Positions 53,961 to 64,000 of a DNA stretch of 64,000 bases are shown here, piece by piece. Source of the stretch: Pseudocercospora fijiensis CIRAD86 (Eukaryota > Ascomycota > Dothideomycetes > Mycosphaerellales > Mycosphaerellaceae); contig NW_006921536.1 of NCBI RefSeq assembly GCF_000340215.1, forward strand, positions 810,446 through 874,445. The letters run 5' to 3'. Within the stretch, counting starts at the first letter, position 1; every line of letters starts with the position of its first letter. Position numbers and translations under genes: made by a program. The notes under the pieces were generated by a model. It was not told the DNA's origin, made no database searches, and saw only the letters and a program-made list of their open reading frames with translations.

Positions 53961-54680
53961 CTAACTAGCGCCTAGTAGCGAAGTAGTAGCGGTAGACTAG
54001 AGTGCGCGCCTAGTAGCGAAGTAGTAGCGGTACACTAGAGTGCGTACCTAGTAGACTAGAGTGCGTACCTAGGTAGACTAGAGTGCGTGCCTCGTTAATA
54101 ACTAGCTAGCGAGCGCAGAGCAATTCTAGCCTTAGGTAGGCATTCGACTAGCAGCAGTCAGCGGCTATTACGTTAAAAGTGCGATAATGTATAGCCGTTA
54201 TTGTTGCCTTGCTATTGTAGCTAAATGGCGCAATCCTATTAGTAGAGGCAAACCTTACCTACGATGCGCTAATATAGACCTACGCTTCCTAGTTTAACTT
54301 CTTCTTCTTCTTCTATATATACTAACATACTAATACCCCTAGTAATATACTAGCTGTCGGCGTATGTAATAGTATCGATACCTCTTTATCGTATATAGGT
54401 AGCTCTATAGCGATTAACACTATCTCCTAACTAGTCCTGCGGCTTACTACCGATAGAACCGCTTAAGTTGGTTAAGGTTCCTCGGCAGGTGGTTTGTTTA
54501 GTCCTTTTAGTCTCCGATAGGCTTTGTCGACGTAAGACGTTACGAAGGCGACTCTCCTAGCGAGTAGGTTGTTTCTATAGCTTTAGCGGGCGTCGACTAC
54601 GCATTTAACTAAAAGAGCATAGTTATTATTAGAACGTCGCAGAGGTCTTAGATAGATATAGCTTATCCGACGGTAGCTAA

Positions 54681-54930
54681 CGGTAAAAACTCTTTAGTAA
54701 GGTATACCGAAAGTAGCTAAAGGTAGCGCCTTCCTACTAAGTAGATAGGATAGGTTCGTAGCATTGCTATAGGTCTAACTCGGTAAAAACTCTTTAGTAA
54801 GGTATACCTTAAGTAGCGGCTAGGCCTAACTCGGCAAAAACTCTTTAGTAAGGTACACCTTAAGTAGCGGCTATAGGCCTAACTCGGTAAAAACTCTTTA
54901 GTAAGGTACACCTTAAGTAGCGGCTATAGG
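54681..54930 (+). repeat. ~50-55-bp tandem repeat, four to five copies
   Basis: Each unit carries CGGTAAAAACTCTTTAGTAA followed by GGTATACCTTAAGTAGCGGC. Copies begin at about 54681, 54781, 54832 and 54885; the first is separated by a diverged stretch. Confidence 0.85.
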
Positions 54931-55721
54931 CTTCCTACGTTCGGATTCTTTATAGGATAATATACGCGTATCTAGTTAAGTCGGCGTAACGCCTTTGTTA
55001 GGACTGTTAGTTATAATAACCTTAGTACGTAAGGGCCTCTAGTGTACTCAAGCCCGAAGGCGCTTAGTCTTAGTCTTTACTGCTATACGACTACAGCCCT
55101 TTGCGTATTAAGACTGCTATTCGACTATAGTGCGCACCGATCCGAAAGCGTATTAAGACTGTTATCCGACTATAGTGCGCCTCCTCTTCTATTCTAGCAA
55201 GCGTATTAACATTGCTATACGACTGCAACGCGCTCGACAACCCTTTTCTACGGTGTCTCTAATACTAAGGGCGCGGTTACACTCTATTATTGTCTAGGTA
55301 CTAATAAGTGTCGCTTTAGCGAATGAGCTGTTATTGTTTCGCTTAATAAGTCCCTTCCTATATACCTCGCGTGCTATAGTTAGTAATAGAATGCGTTAAT
55401 TATTACGCATTACGCGTAGCATATAGGCTATATATAATACTAGTATGCTTCGGAGTATGTGCTTCTATAGCCGCTTAGTGCCGCTAGTTAATTAGATCCC
55501 CGGACGCTACTATTCGTTTTCTCTGCCTTGTATAGTAACTAGTTATCGGAATAATCGTTCTAGGGAGAGTCTAAGCAATAGAGGGCGTTAACGTAAGAGG
55601 GCTGTCGTAGCTTCTCGAAGGGTGCTTTTACGAGCGCTCGATACATATTATCGCCCTACGTATCTATCCTTGCCGTATATATTATAGTGTCTATAAGAGT
55701 ATGCGGTGCAATAAGTATAGT

Positions 55722-55763
55722 ACTAGTCTCGCTAGTCTCGCTAGTCTCGCTAGTCTCGCTAGT
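55722..55763 (+). repeat. 9-bp tandem repeat, CTAGTCTCG, about five copies
   Basis: Perfect short array inside the RIP-affected block. Confidence 0.85.
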
Positions 55764-56099
55764 AACTTCTCGCTAGTGTTAGTAACTTCTCGGGTTTCGG
55801 AGGCAGTTCTTAGTACCTAAGGCGGCCGTCGTTATCGTATTAGACACTTTTGTTAGCGCCATTTGCTAGAAATGCGCGCAATCGGCGTATCTCGCTACAT
55901 TAGTAATATACTATTATAAAAGTCGTAGAAGTCGTAAAAGTCGTAAAGCCGGTGTTGTTAATACGCGGAAGGAAGTAGCTATAACGTTTAATCCCGCTAA
56001 TTACGCGCTCTGCTATACTAAATCCGGGGTCTTAGCGGGACTCGGCATCCCTATCGCTTCCTCGAATTTACGCTACTCCTATATGCGATTTTTACGACT

Positions 56100-56830
56100 A
56101 TTAACTATCGGCTATTAACTATCGACTATTGTATAAGACAGACTACGAGGCGCGTTAATAGCTAAGGCAATGTACTCGCCTACGAGGGCAAACCTACCGA
56201 CAAGCGCGTTAACAGCTAAGGCAATATACTCGACTATAAGAGCAAAAATACATAGCGAGCTTATAAGGACATAATAGAAGAGCCTGCCTAGCGAGCTTAT
56301 AAGGACATAATTAGCGAGCTTATAAGGACATAATAGAAGGGTAGTAAGGAGGGACCTTATTAAATGCCAATTCTAGCACTAATTCTAGCGCTAGTACTAA
56401 TTCTAGTACTCGTAGAAGCAGCTCAACTAGCACTCGTAGAAGCAGCCTAACTAGCACTCGTAGAAGCAGCCTAACTAGGCATTACACGCTAGCTCTTATA
56501 GAAGCAGCTTAACTAGGCATTACACGCTAGCTCTTATAGAAGCAGCTTAATAGCTAAGGCAATATACTCGACTACAAAGGCAACCTATCGACAGACTTTG
56601 TTACGGAGAGGGATAAGGTCTTTAATAAGTAAGGAGAGTCCTTAAATTATATCGTCCTGCTCGAAACAAGCCTACTTAGCGCGCTTACAAGGACATAATA
56701 GAAGGGTAGTAAGGAATAACCTTGTTAAATGCCAATTCTAGCGCTATTCGAATGCTAATTCTAATAACCTTATTAAATGCCAATTCTAGCGCTATTCTAG
56801 CGCTATTCTAGCGCCATTTCTAATGCCCTC
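56100..56830 (+). repeat. Complex array of interleaved short repeats
   Basis: Several families alternate: AGCGAGCTTATAAGGACATA at 56237-56340 (four times, again near 56678), CTAGCACTCGTAGAAGCAGC at 56400-56475 (three times), GGCATTACACGCTAGCTCTT twice at 56478-56550, and AATGCCAATTCTAGCGC at 56365, 56730 and 56775. Higher-order shuffling suggests unequal exchange. Non-coding. Confidence 0.75.
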
Positions 56831-56849
56831 TAGTCTATACGCTCTACTA

Positions 56850-59800
56850 CCTGCTCGGTAGATACTAGGACAGGATGTCGTCGTTAACTCTACTACTACG
56901 GCTACTTGCTGCACTTAGGCTCCTCGCACGAGCGCCCTCGCTATATAGACCCTTAGTAGCCTAAGTAATGCGAATATTACGACTACTACGACGACTAATA
57001 TAAGCTTGTGTTAACTGCTTAGTTGCTTCTTCTACGGTAATATCGTATTCCTCGTCGACGGCCGGATTAGTAGAAGTAGAAGCAGATTAACCTTAGCTAG
57101 GGTCTAGTTAAGTACTACGACGACGACGCTTCCTAGCGGGTAGTGCGTTACTATTAGAAGGACTAGTAGCATCGTTATTTAGGTCGTTGCTATTAGATAG
57201 AGGGTTAGATAGTGCCGCGGTAGCAGTATTAATAGCAGGCGTCTACTAGGCCTACTAGGCAAGGCTGTTCTATATACTAGACTAGCGGATAGTGTTCGTA
57301 AAAGCAGAGCGTCTCAAAGACTAGTTCAGGTCGCGTAGGTCTGCCTCTATTTCCTCTCGGGTCCTATATACTACTAGCCGTAGTTCGGACGAGCTGCCTT
57401 TACCTCCTATAGTCTACTATTCTATAATAGCAGCCGCTATATCTTCCTTAGCCTTCTTTGCAGCCTCCTCTTTCGCCTTCTATTCGGATTTATATGCTTC
57501 CTAATTAGCATATACCTGCTTAGCAATACTAATAATAACAGCAAGCAATTCTTCGAGATTATCCTTATATTGCTAATTATTTAGTTCTAGTGCGACCTAT
57601 AATAGCCTGTCTATACTAAGAGTTAGATCCTCCTAGGCATCGTATAACCGAGCAAGTAGGAAGACCTCCGATACAGACTATATTAGTCTGTCCTTTATAT
57701 ACATACTAGCTAGTATACGGAATAAGCGGTTCTTACGCGGGTATAGGGTATCGACCTTCTCCGAGCACTACTTCTTAATGTGTTTAAGTGCACAGCTAGG
57801 TCTTATGCCTTTACCTAGTAGATTAACCGGCTTAATACGCTTTATCGGTAGCTCGGGTAGCTTAGCTATTAGGTTAGTGTTGTGGATATTGTAATAGTCC
57901 TTTAGATCTAGCTAGCCTAGCGGATATAGAAACTAAGTTAAATGCTCTCTATAGTGCTCGTTTATTACTACGCGAAAGCAGCGACTAGGGATCTTAAGGT
58001 AATCGTTTAGGGCACCTAAGAAGATCTTTAGAATCTTCTTTCGGCTCTCTAACTTAGACGTATTCTAAGTATTACTCTCCTTAGATTTGCCTTTATTGCG
58101 ACGGGGCGCATTATCTCTAGTATCTGTCTTAGTGTCGCTATATATATTATCCTAATCGCTCGCGCCGCCGATATCCTTACTAGGAAGCTCTTATCGCAGT
58201 CTGCTAGGGCCGGCAGCCGTACGACTACGACTACGACTACGACTACGACCGCGGCCTCTACTACGACTATAGCCTCCGCTACGACCGCTAGCTTGCGACT
58301 GTAGTAGTAGAAGGATAGAAAGCATACTAGCGCCTTCTAGCATTCGCTTAATATAATCCCTAGCATAGTATAGCACAAAGAAGAATACCCGAGGCCGATA
58401 GAAATGCGGTATATCGAAGAAACCCTCCGAGTTTAAGAGAGCTAGTCGCCGAGCAATCCGGCTAAGTCGCTATATAAGGTCTCTAGCATTGCGGGTAATA
58501 TTGAACTTCTACTAGTATATATCTGCAATGTCTAGTATATCTAAACTAATGCTAGCGGTAGTAGTTACTGCTATACATCGAATATCGGAGTCTAGCTTAC
58601 AATACTTATTATACCGATTATCCTAGTCTAGCTTTAGTACTTTAGTAGTATAGAAGGAGATAGTACGACAGACATTAATACTAGGACTAACTAGGCTATA
58701 CTAGTATCTCTTAGTCGGGTCCGGATTAGCTTTAGTTAGATACAGTAGCTAGCTATAGGTAATATTAACGAAATTAGAGATATGCTTATAGCTGTCGATA
58801 AATACTAAGGACTTGCGTATGTTCTATAGCGTAGCCGATCCCTTAGTAATGTCCTTCTCCTCTCTATTAGGAACCGGGGGATAGGACACGGCATTGTCGA
58901 TTACTATATATAGTATATCGTAGTCGGTTAGATGCTCTCTCGGGATGAACTTAATAATATATATAACTTCCGGACGGTCGATGCTGCTACGGATAATCTT
59001 AGTCTCGTACGGATTCGGTCCTTCCTTACGTATACCGGCATGCTTAATCGCATACTTAGTATACTCTTTATCTATAGTAGCTAAGGTTAATAGCGTGCTA
59101 GTGTCGGTACGTAGGCGATCGCGCATTTAACCGACCTGCGAGTATTCGCCGCGGAAACTAGAAGGCTTACCCTAGTTATAGATTAAGTATGCTTTGTTAA
59201 TAATAACTAGACCTACTCTCTCTCGTACGCGCGGGTTATTAAGCAGAGAAAGGAATTAAGGAGATGCTGCCTACTTAGGTCTAAGGAGGATATACTAGAT
59301 CTTGCTATTTAGAATGTTCTTAAATATACCCGGATCGATCTTCTTAGTTTTAGCAGAGATGTATACTAAGTAGACTAGACTACTAGTATTGCTAGCTATA
59401 CGCTCGATTGCTGCTGCTTGTTCGGCGCCTAAGCGGTTTAATAGCACTACTTAGATAGTAATTATACTAGTTAGTATTGTAAAGCCCTAGAATAGTAGAC
59501 TCTTTCCCTCGCCTATACGAGTAATAAATAGGACATTATTCTAGCTATAAATAAGTGCGTATATTACTATCTTCTGCGCTAGTATAGGAACGAATGCTAA
59601 ACTAGGGTGCTTAAAGTCGAGGAGTTTCGTTAAGCCCTTCTTAATAATTTCCGCCTAGTACTAAACAGTCTCCTTAAATTAGCCTACTTGCTATACTAAC
59701 TCTTAAATACGCGCAAGGGATGTCTTTAGATCTATAATCTTCTCGATACGCCGCTTAAAGTGCCGCGCCCATTCCGACTTTAGTTAAGGCAGCTTTATCG

Positions 59801-60640
59801 GAGGGATACCGAAGTCTAGACGTACGCGTATAATAGCGGAGCGACCTAGTAGTAGTGCTTAATATAGTTCTTAACGCTCGAGTTGCTACTTCTTCTAGCG
59901 CGCGGCCTTCTCGGCTAGGCGCTGTTTGCGGCGGACTTTATCGCTAGCTATACTAGATACTAGATACTAGATACTAGATACTAGATAGACCTCGAGTCGA
60001 ACTTCTCGATTAGCGGCGATTCGCTTTAGCGGCCTCGGTGTCGTTAATCGGATACGGATCGGGTATTTAATCGTATAGGATATAGCTTAGATAGCTTTCT
60101 CCGGCGGCGGTAAGGTCTAAATTAGACTATCGATTTAGCGCACTTTAATAGGCGGCGGAGCTTGCGGAACACTTAAAGTTTGCTACTACGTATTAGGTTT
60201 ATCGAGATTAAGCTATAGGTTAAAGTTCTAGATATTAGAGGCTAAAGGGTTAGTTTGCCCTACTAAGTCGAGGCGAGTGTACGACTAAATTACATAGTAG
60301 ATAGATACGCGGAGGTTGTAGAGGGCACTAGAAAGGTAGACCCTCTACACTTCGTTAACGTAGAAGGGCGTCGTTTGTTTGCTCGTAAAGTATATAGGGA
60401 TAGGCAAACGAGTTAGTCGAGAGTAGTAATTTACGTTTATCGATAATAACTTTAGCATTTCTAAAGCGACTAGCTTATTAAAATAGCGGATATTCTTAAT
60501 CGCTAAATTATCTAGGTCCCGTCTCTATAAAGTGCTATACTACGACTAATAGTTATTAAGCTATATAGCCTATTCGATATAAAATATAGTAGTAGTAACG
60601 CAACCTGCACCCGCCGAGAACGGTTTAGCTTTAGGCGCTT
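56850..60640 (-). pseudogene. RecQ-like superfamily 2 DNA helicase, RIP-degraded
   Basis: Read on the minus strand past stops. A lead region has LEKAARWKKWQLER-like and LGRSAIIRVRLDFGIPPIKL segments. The helicase core begins near 59620: LAFVPILAQKIVIYALIYSW, then motif I near 59500 as LFITRIGEGKSLLF (Walker-type GEGKS), motif Ia LNRLGAEQAAAIERI, and motif II near 59200 reading VIINKAYLIYN, where a DEAH-type box has been altered to N-K-A-Y. The one 100-residue open stretch at 58824-59126 (TLATIDKEYTKYAI, SSIDRPEVIYIIKFIPREHL, KGSATL) covers motif III onwards. An Arg-Ser repeat (GRGRSRSRSRSRTA) at about 58205-58270 and a charged C-terminal part (EEAAKKAKEDIAAAI) follow. Fungal subtelomeric helicases share this layout; that link is inference. 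Confidence 0.65.
59952..59987 (+). repeat. 9-bp tandem repeat, ACTAGATAC/ATACTAGAT, four copies
   Basis: A short perfect array within the N-terminal part of the helicase relic, probably an expansion after decay. Confidence 0.8.
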
Positions 60641-60770
60641 CGCTAGAATGAGATCTCGAGTAGCGCTAATCCTAATGTAGTGTAGTATAGAAATAGAAGT
60701 TACGAGCATATATACGAATTCAACTACGAAGCGCCTAAATAGAGGTAGGCTTCGGACAGTTAGCCTTAAT

Positions 60771-63700
60771 TGTAGCAGACTTTTAGCGTATAAGGGTTGT
60801 AGTAGATTGCTTACATTTACGGATATACTCGGTAGTAGTAGAGTCGATTAATAGATCGAGATATAGCCATTTTTGCTAGCTAAATCGGGCATGCCGAGGA
60901 CGCGTTAGTCGCCGACTTTATATCGTAGTATGTCGATGAAAATTCAGCGGTATAGACACATATAAGGTGTTGTTATAGGTATATAGGTAGGCTAATTTCT
61001 ACGCTCTTTCTAACTATTACAATAGCTTATCTAATCCCCTCTTATCTCGATATATTACTGCGTTCTTAGCTCTTTAATCCACCCTTAAATAGCCTGTTCT
61101 TAGACAAAGACAAATACAATAAGGTGTAGCTATTTGCTAGCAACTTCTAGTACTAGAAGCTATAGGAGAGGCATAAGGATAGCTTAATATAGCGGACAAT
61201 ATGCTATTATCGTTGTCGGTAGGATGCTAATCGGCTATACGAGTTGCTAGATAGTATTCGGAAGGTAGAGTATTATAAGGAAGGGTATAATGCGACGTGC
61301 GTAGTAATTGCTATATATCGCTCGAAACAGCACAAGGAGCCTTATATATATAAGGTCGCTTCTTCGTCCCCCGATCCTAGTGCCGAGGCGGGCTCGCTAT
61401 ATTGCTATTCGATAGATTACATAGTAAGTTTAGTAGTGTTGTCTCTCGAGTCGATAGCGGAGGCCTATTCGAGCTATAGAAGCTAATAGTTAGTAGGACG
61501 TACGAGGTGCTAGTAATGGCTTGAAGGTCGTTCTCGAGCACTTAATAGACTAATACGACTATAATACAGCTCGTATATTCTATATAATAAAGGAAGGTCG
61601 TAATGCTAACCGCTTTGCCGTTGTTAGAGGCTATTGTATAAAGGAGGGTATAATAAAATAGTCGAAGAAGAAGGACAAGAAGAAGGTAACTTTTGCTAAG
61701 AAGGGCAATATCTCCCTCTAACTCGAGAACCTATATAACGAGCTGTCGCTATTAACTAATCTAGTAAACGGCGCTTAGTTATAGTATAAAGCTATACTAG
61801 TAACGATTAAAGGACGCCTTTATAAAGGCATTATATAGCAAGCGGATTAGTAGCGAGAGTTGTTAAATAGTAGTCTTACTAGAGATGTAAGTCGCTTACG
61901 TAACCACCCCTATAGGCTTTAGCTAAAGCTAGGCTTTAGCAAGCAACGACTAATTTAGCATTAGTTATTTCTATACGACGCAACGCATAAGACTACTAAT
62001 ATAGGCTAGCATCTCTTTATAGTGTATGTCCGCAATAGCTTCGAAAGTTAGATACTAGTAGTATATATATTGCTATAGTTATAGAGGGCGAGGCTTTAGC
62101 AAGCTGCTTTCTAGGTCCTAAAGAAGTAGTGTCCGAGTTAGGAGCCTAAATTAGCTGTAACTGACGACTCGGCTTAAGAGCAGTCTGCTATTCGACTATC
62201 CTTCTAAAGCGAGGAAATACGACTATATCTCTACTAACGATACGCTAAAGAGACCTTCCTTCGCTACTTTCCTAAATTCAAGTACCCTATAGTCTAGAGA
62301 CTGTTTAAAAGAGCTATTTGCTAGGCTCGGAGTAAGGCAGAGGTTAAAGAGGTTGTTACTGCAATAGAAGCAGAATTAAGGCTTCTAAACAGACTAGTAG
62401 AAGAGGCTTAGTATTTACGGAAGAACTAGGGGTTAGAGAAGTTATAGAAATAGGCAACCTAGGTACGTCTTCGTAACCTAGTTCTTATGCAAACACGTAC
62501 TACTTCGCCGCTAGAAGGATACTATAATGCTATTAAATACGACTAGAAGAAGGACCTCGCCTAGCTATCGATATATAGCACTATAACTGAATTACTAATA
62601 ATCGACGCTCGATAACTATATAAGGCGGACCTACAAAGCTATAGACTTAGCAAACGCACACGATACTAGAAGGTTAAAGAGATGCTATATTTTAAGCAAT
62701 TAAGCCCTCTAGTAGCGCAGGACTTCGTTAGGAAACAACTCGCTATTACGGAAGAATACGAGGCTAAGGCATTGCCGCTATACGAAGGCCTTGTACTATA
62801 TCGCGACAGACAACAACCTCCTTACTGTAATTGCCTGCTATAGTTTTAGTAGTACCTACCTTGCTACTATATTCTAAGACACTACCTGTTTGTAACACCG
62901 CTTACTCTATAACAACAATAGATCTATATTAGTTTCTACTACGGCTTTAATAGTATAGAAATCAGTTAATACTAGCGGTAACGAGATAGTACTACCTTGT
63001 TTCTCGAGGGCTTTAAGGACACTTAAAACTATACCGCTAGCGACCCCTATCTTTAAGACCTTCGCGCTTACTTTAACGAAGGTATAGAAGGCCTCTTATA
63101 GCACTTCTATACGGTCCGTAACGATAAGACAATCTACGATAGCACGCTAAAGGATAAGTTTATAAGAGGCTTCTTACGTAAGGTAAAGGACACGCTTACT
63201 TAGTTAGCTAACTTCTCGCTAGACGACTTCCTTCGAGAAGGCGCGCCTAAGGTTCAATTAACTAGTAACCGATAGCGATAGTAGATACAACTTCTACCTA
63301 AACCTATTACTCTAACTCGTTACTAATTGCTATAGTATCCGACCCTTCTATTACTACTACTACTGCCGCTAGCGACTAAATACAGACCTCGAGCCTTTAA
63401 TCTTCTACCGCTTAATAAGACGCTCTTATTACTAATACGACCGTTATAGGTAATCGACCTTCTTACGCCGAGTCCGCTGCCCTTTAGACCCTTACCTTCG
63501 AAGGCGCGGCTACCGCTACTACGGTAGCCGCGCGAGTCGCTATTATCTATATAATCGACTTAGCCGCTCGACTTAGACACTATTAAAGAAACAGCTAAGC
63601 TTATAGACCTCACTTTACTAGCGGCGCTAGTAGCGCTAGCAAGAGAGGCTTCGCTATTAAAAGAAGATATAGAAGCGGCGGAGTAGTTTCCTTAGATAGA

Positions 63701-64000
63701 AGAAAATAACGCTATATAAGAAGTAGTAGGCAAGAGGCGGACTTCTAATAAATATAATAGCAATAAGCGTAAGAGATTAGTAGCGACAATGCCGCGTGCT
63801 ATTAAGAGGCCGAATAAGAGGAAGAATTAGATAGGCGATAGCAGCGATAGTAGCAATAGTAGCGATAGCAATAATACCTTAGAAGTCGCTATACTAGTCT
63901 AATTGCGACAACAATATAGCCTAATTAGGCAAACCGAGCCAACACGCTAAAACCGAGCATTTCCGTAAGTTTGGTGGGTCCCATCATACGCCTGATAATC
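60771..64000 (+). mobile_element. MULE transposon, copy 2, RIP-inactivated, right end at or beyond window edge
   Basis: Same family and orientation as the element at 32113. The left boundary TGTAGCAGACTTTTAGCG is identical. The sequence follows copy 1 throughout to the last visible bases (CGCCTGATAATC), which correspond to about 35310 in copy 1, so only a few terminal bases are cut off. Differences are overwhelmingly C/T or G/A, in both directions between the copies, showing each was hit by RIP independently. A 32-bp net length difference includes an extra AGCGATAGTAGCAATAGT-like repeat near 63840-63880 in copy 2. Confidence 0.82.
61060..63840 (+). pseudogene. MULE transposase, copy 2, RIP-degraded
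   Basis: The equivalent of the copy 1 relic. One 80-residue open stretch survives at 61244-61486 (VEYYKEGYNATCVVIAIYRS, YIYKVASSSPDPSAEAGSLY). The catalytic part near 61960-62280 shows DATHKTTNIG (first Asp), LTDDSA (second Asp) and YAKETFLRYF. The SWIM-like Cys region lies near 62820 (YCNCLL...CYYILRHYLF), where one Cys lost in copy 1 is kept. Stops at former Trp/Gln codons make it non-functional. Confidence 0.7.

Larger units (their letters stand above)
53961..56850. other. Non-coding repeat-rich spacer between the convergent relics
   Basis: Apart from the listed arrays I see no gene, RNA or intact frame here. Confidence 0.4.
49205..60770. mobile_element. Large RIP-ruined block, possibly one composite mobile or subtelomere-like element with RecQ-like helicase
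   Basis: 11.5 kb of continuous TpA-rich DNA with no intact gene. Two long degraded coding regions face each other: an unrecognised ~1000-residue protein on the plus strand (about 50560-53358) and a RecQ-like helicase on the minus strand (about 60640-56850). Minisatellites fill the space between. I could not find terminal repeats, so one element or several adjacent ones are both possible. The right border is sharp, where MULE copy 2 starts at 60771. Confidence 0.5.

Noticed and set aside
58191..58376. Arg/Ser-rich 61-residue minus-strand frame as a separate small gene
   Set aside because: It is in line with the helicase relic and forms part of its C-terminal region.
61244..61486. 80-residue plus-strand frame as an independent gene
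   Set aside because: It is the N-terminal part of the MULE transposase relic, with the same segment, stop-broken, in copy 1.

Overview
The window looks like nuclear DNA of a filamentous ascomycete, most likely a plant-associated Dothideomycete (taxonomy is inference). The reasons are short GT-AG introns of roughly 45-110 nt, a NEP1-like protein, an HsbA-like secreted protein, GPI-anchored surface proteins, an NCS1 permease and a DHA1-type drug transporter, and blocks of transposon DNA altered by repeat-induced point mutation (RIP). Gene islands of normal composition alternate with TpA-rich blocks, where former Trp and Gln codons have become TAG or TAA. These blocks cover about 26 kb, or 40% of the window.

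Layout. 1-6.1 kb: a partial fungal transcription factor, then an NCS1 purine/pyrimidine permease and a thymine-7-hydroxylase-like dioxygenase in tandem on the minus strand, a plausible nucleobase uptake and oxidation cluster. 6.1-9.5 kb: a complete but RIP-inactivated PIF/Harbinger-type DNA transposon with terminal inverted repeats, inserted 17 bp upstream of an enoyl-CoA hydratase ATG. 9.5-20.7 kb: that hydratase, an F-box/LRR-like protein, an HsbA-like secreted protein, a C2H2 zinc-finger gene with an uncertain model, a NEP1-like protein and a large conserved unknown protein. 20.7-25.2 kb: a Mutator-like (MULE) relic with a probable nested insertion. 25.5-31.6 kb: a Sis1-type DnaJ with an apparent one-base frameshift, a 3-hydroxyisobutyrate dehydrogenase-like enzyme, a candidate structured RNA, a truncated GNAT and a small nuclear-type protein. 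31.9-35.3 kb: a MITE-like inverted repeat and MULE copy 1. 35.8-49 kb: a second small SANT/Myb-like protein, an SDR, a methyltransferase, a DHA1 transporter, two secreted GPI-type proteins and an amidase. 49.2-60.8 kb: a large RIP-ruined block with a long unrecognised reading frame on the plus strand, a convergent RecQ-like helicase on the minus strand, and minisatellites between them. 60.8 kb to the end: MULE copy 2, the same family and orientation as copy 1.

Working together: the permease and dioxygenase are the clearest functional unit, with the adjacent transcription factor as a possible regulator. The secreted proteins (HsbA-like, NLP, two GPI-type proteins) all lie within a few kb of transposon blocks, as expected of a compartmentalised pathogen-type genome. 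Splice sites were placed by eye from GT/AG signals, phase consistency and family knowledge. No search or prediction program was run.
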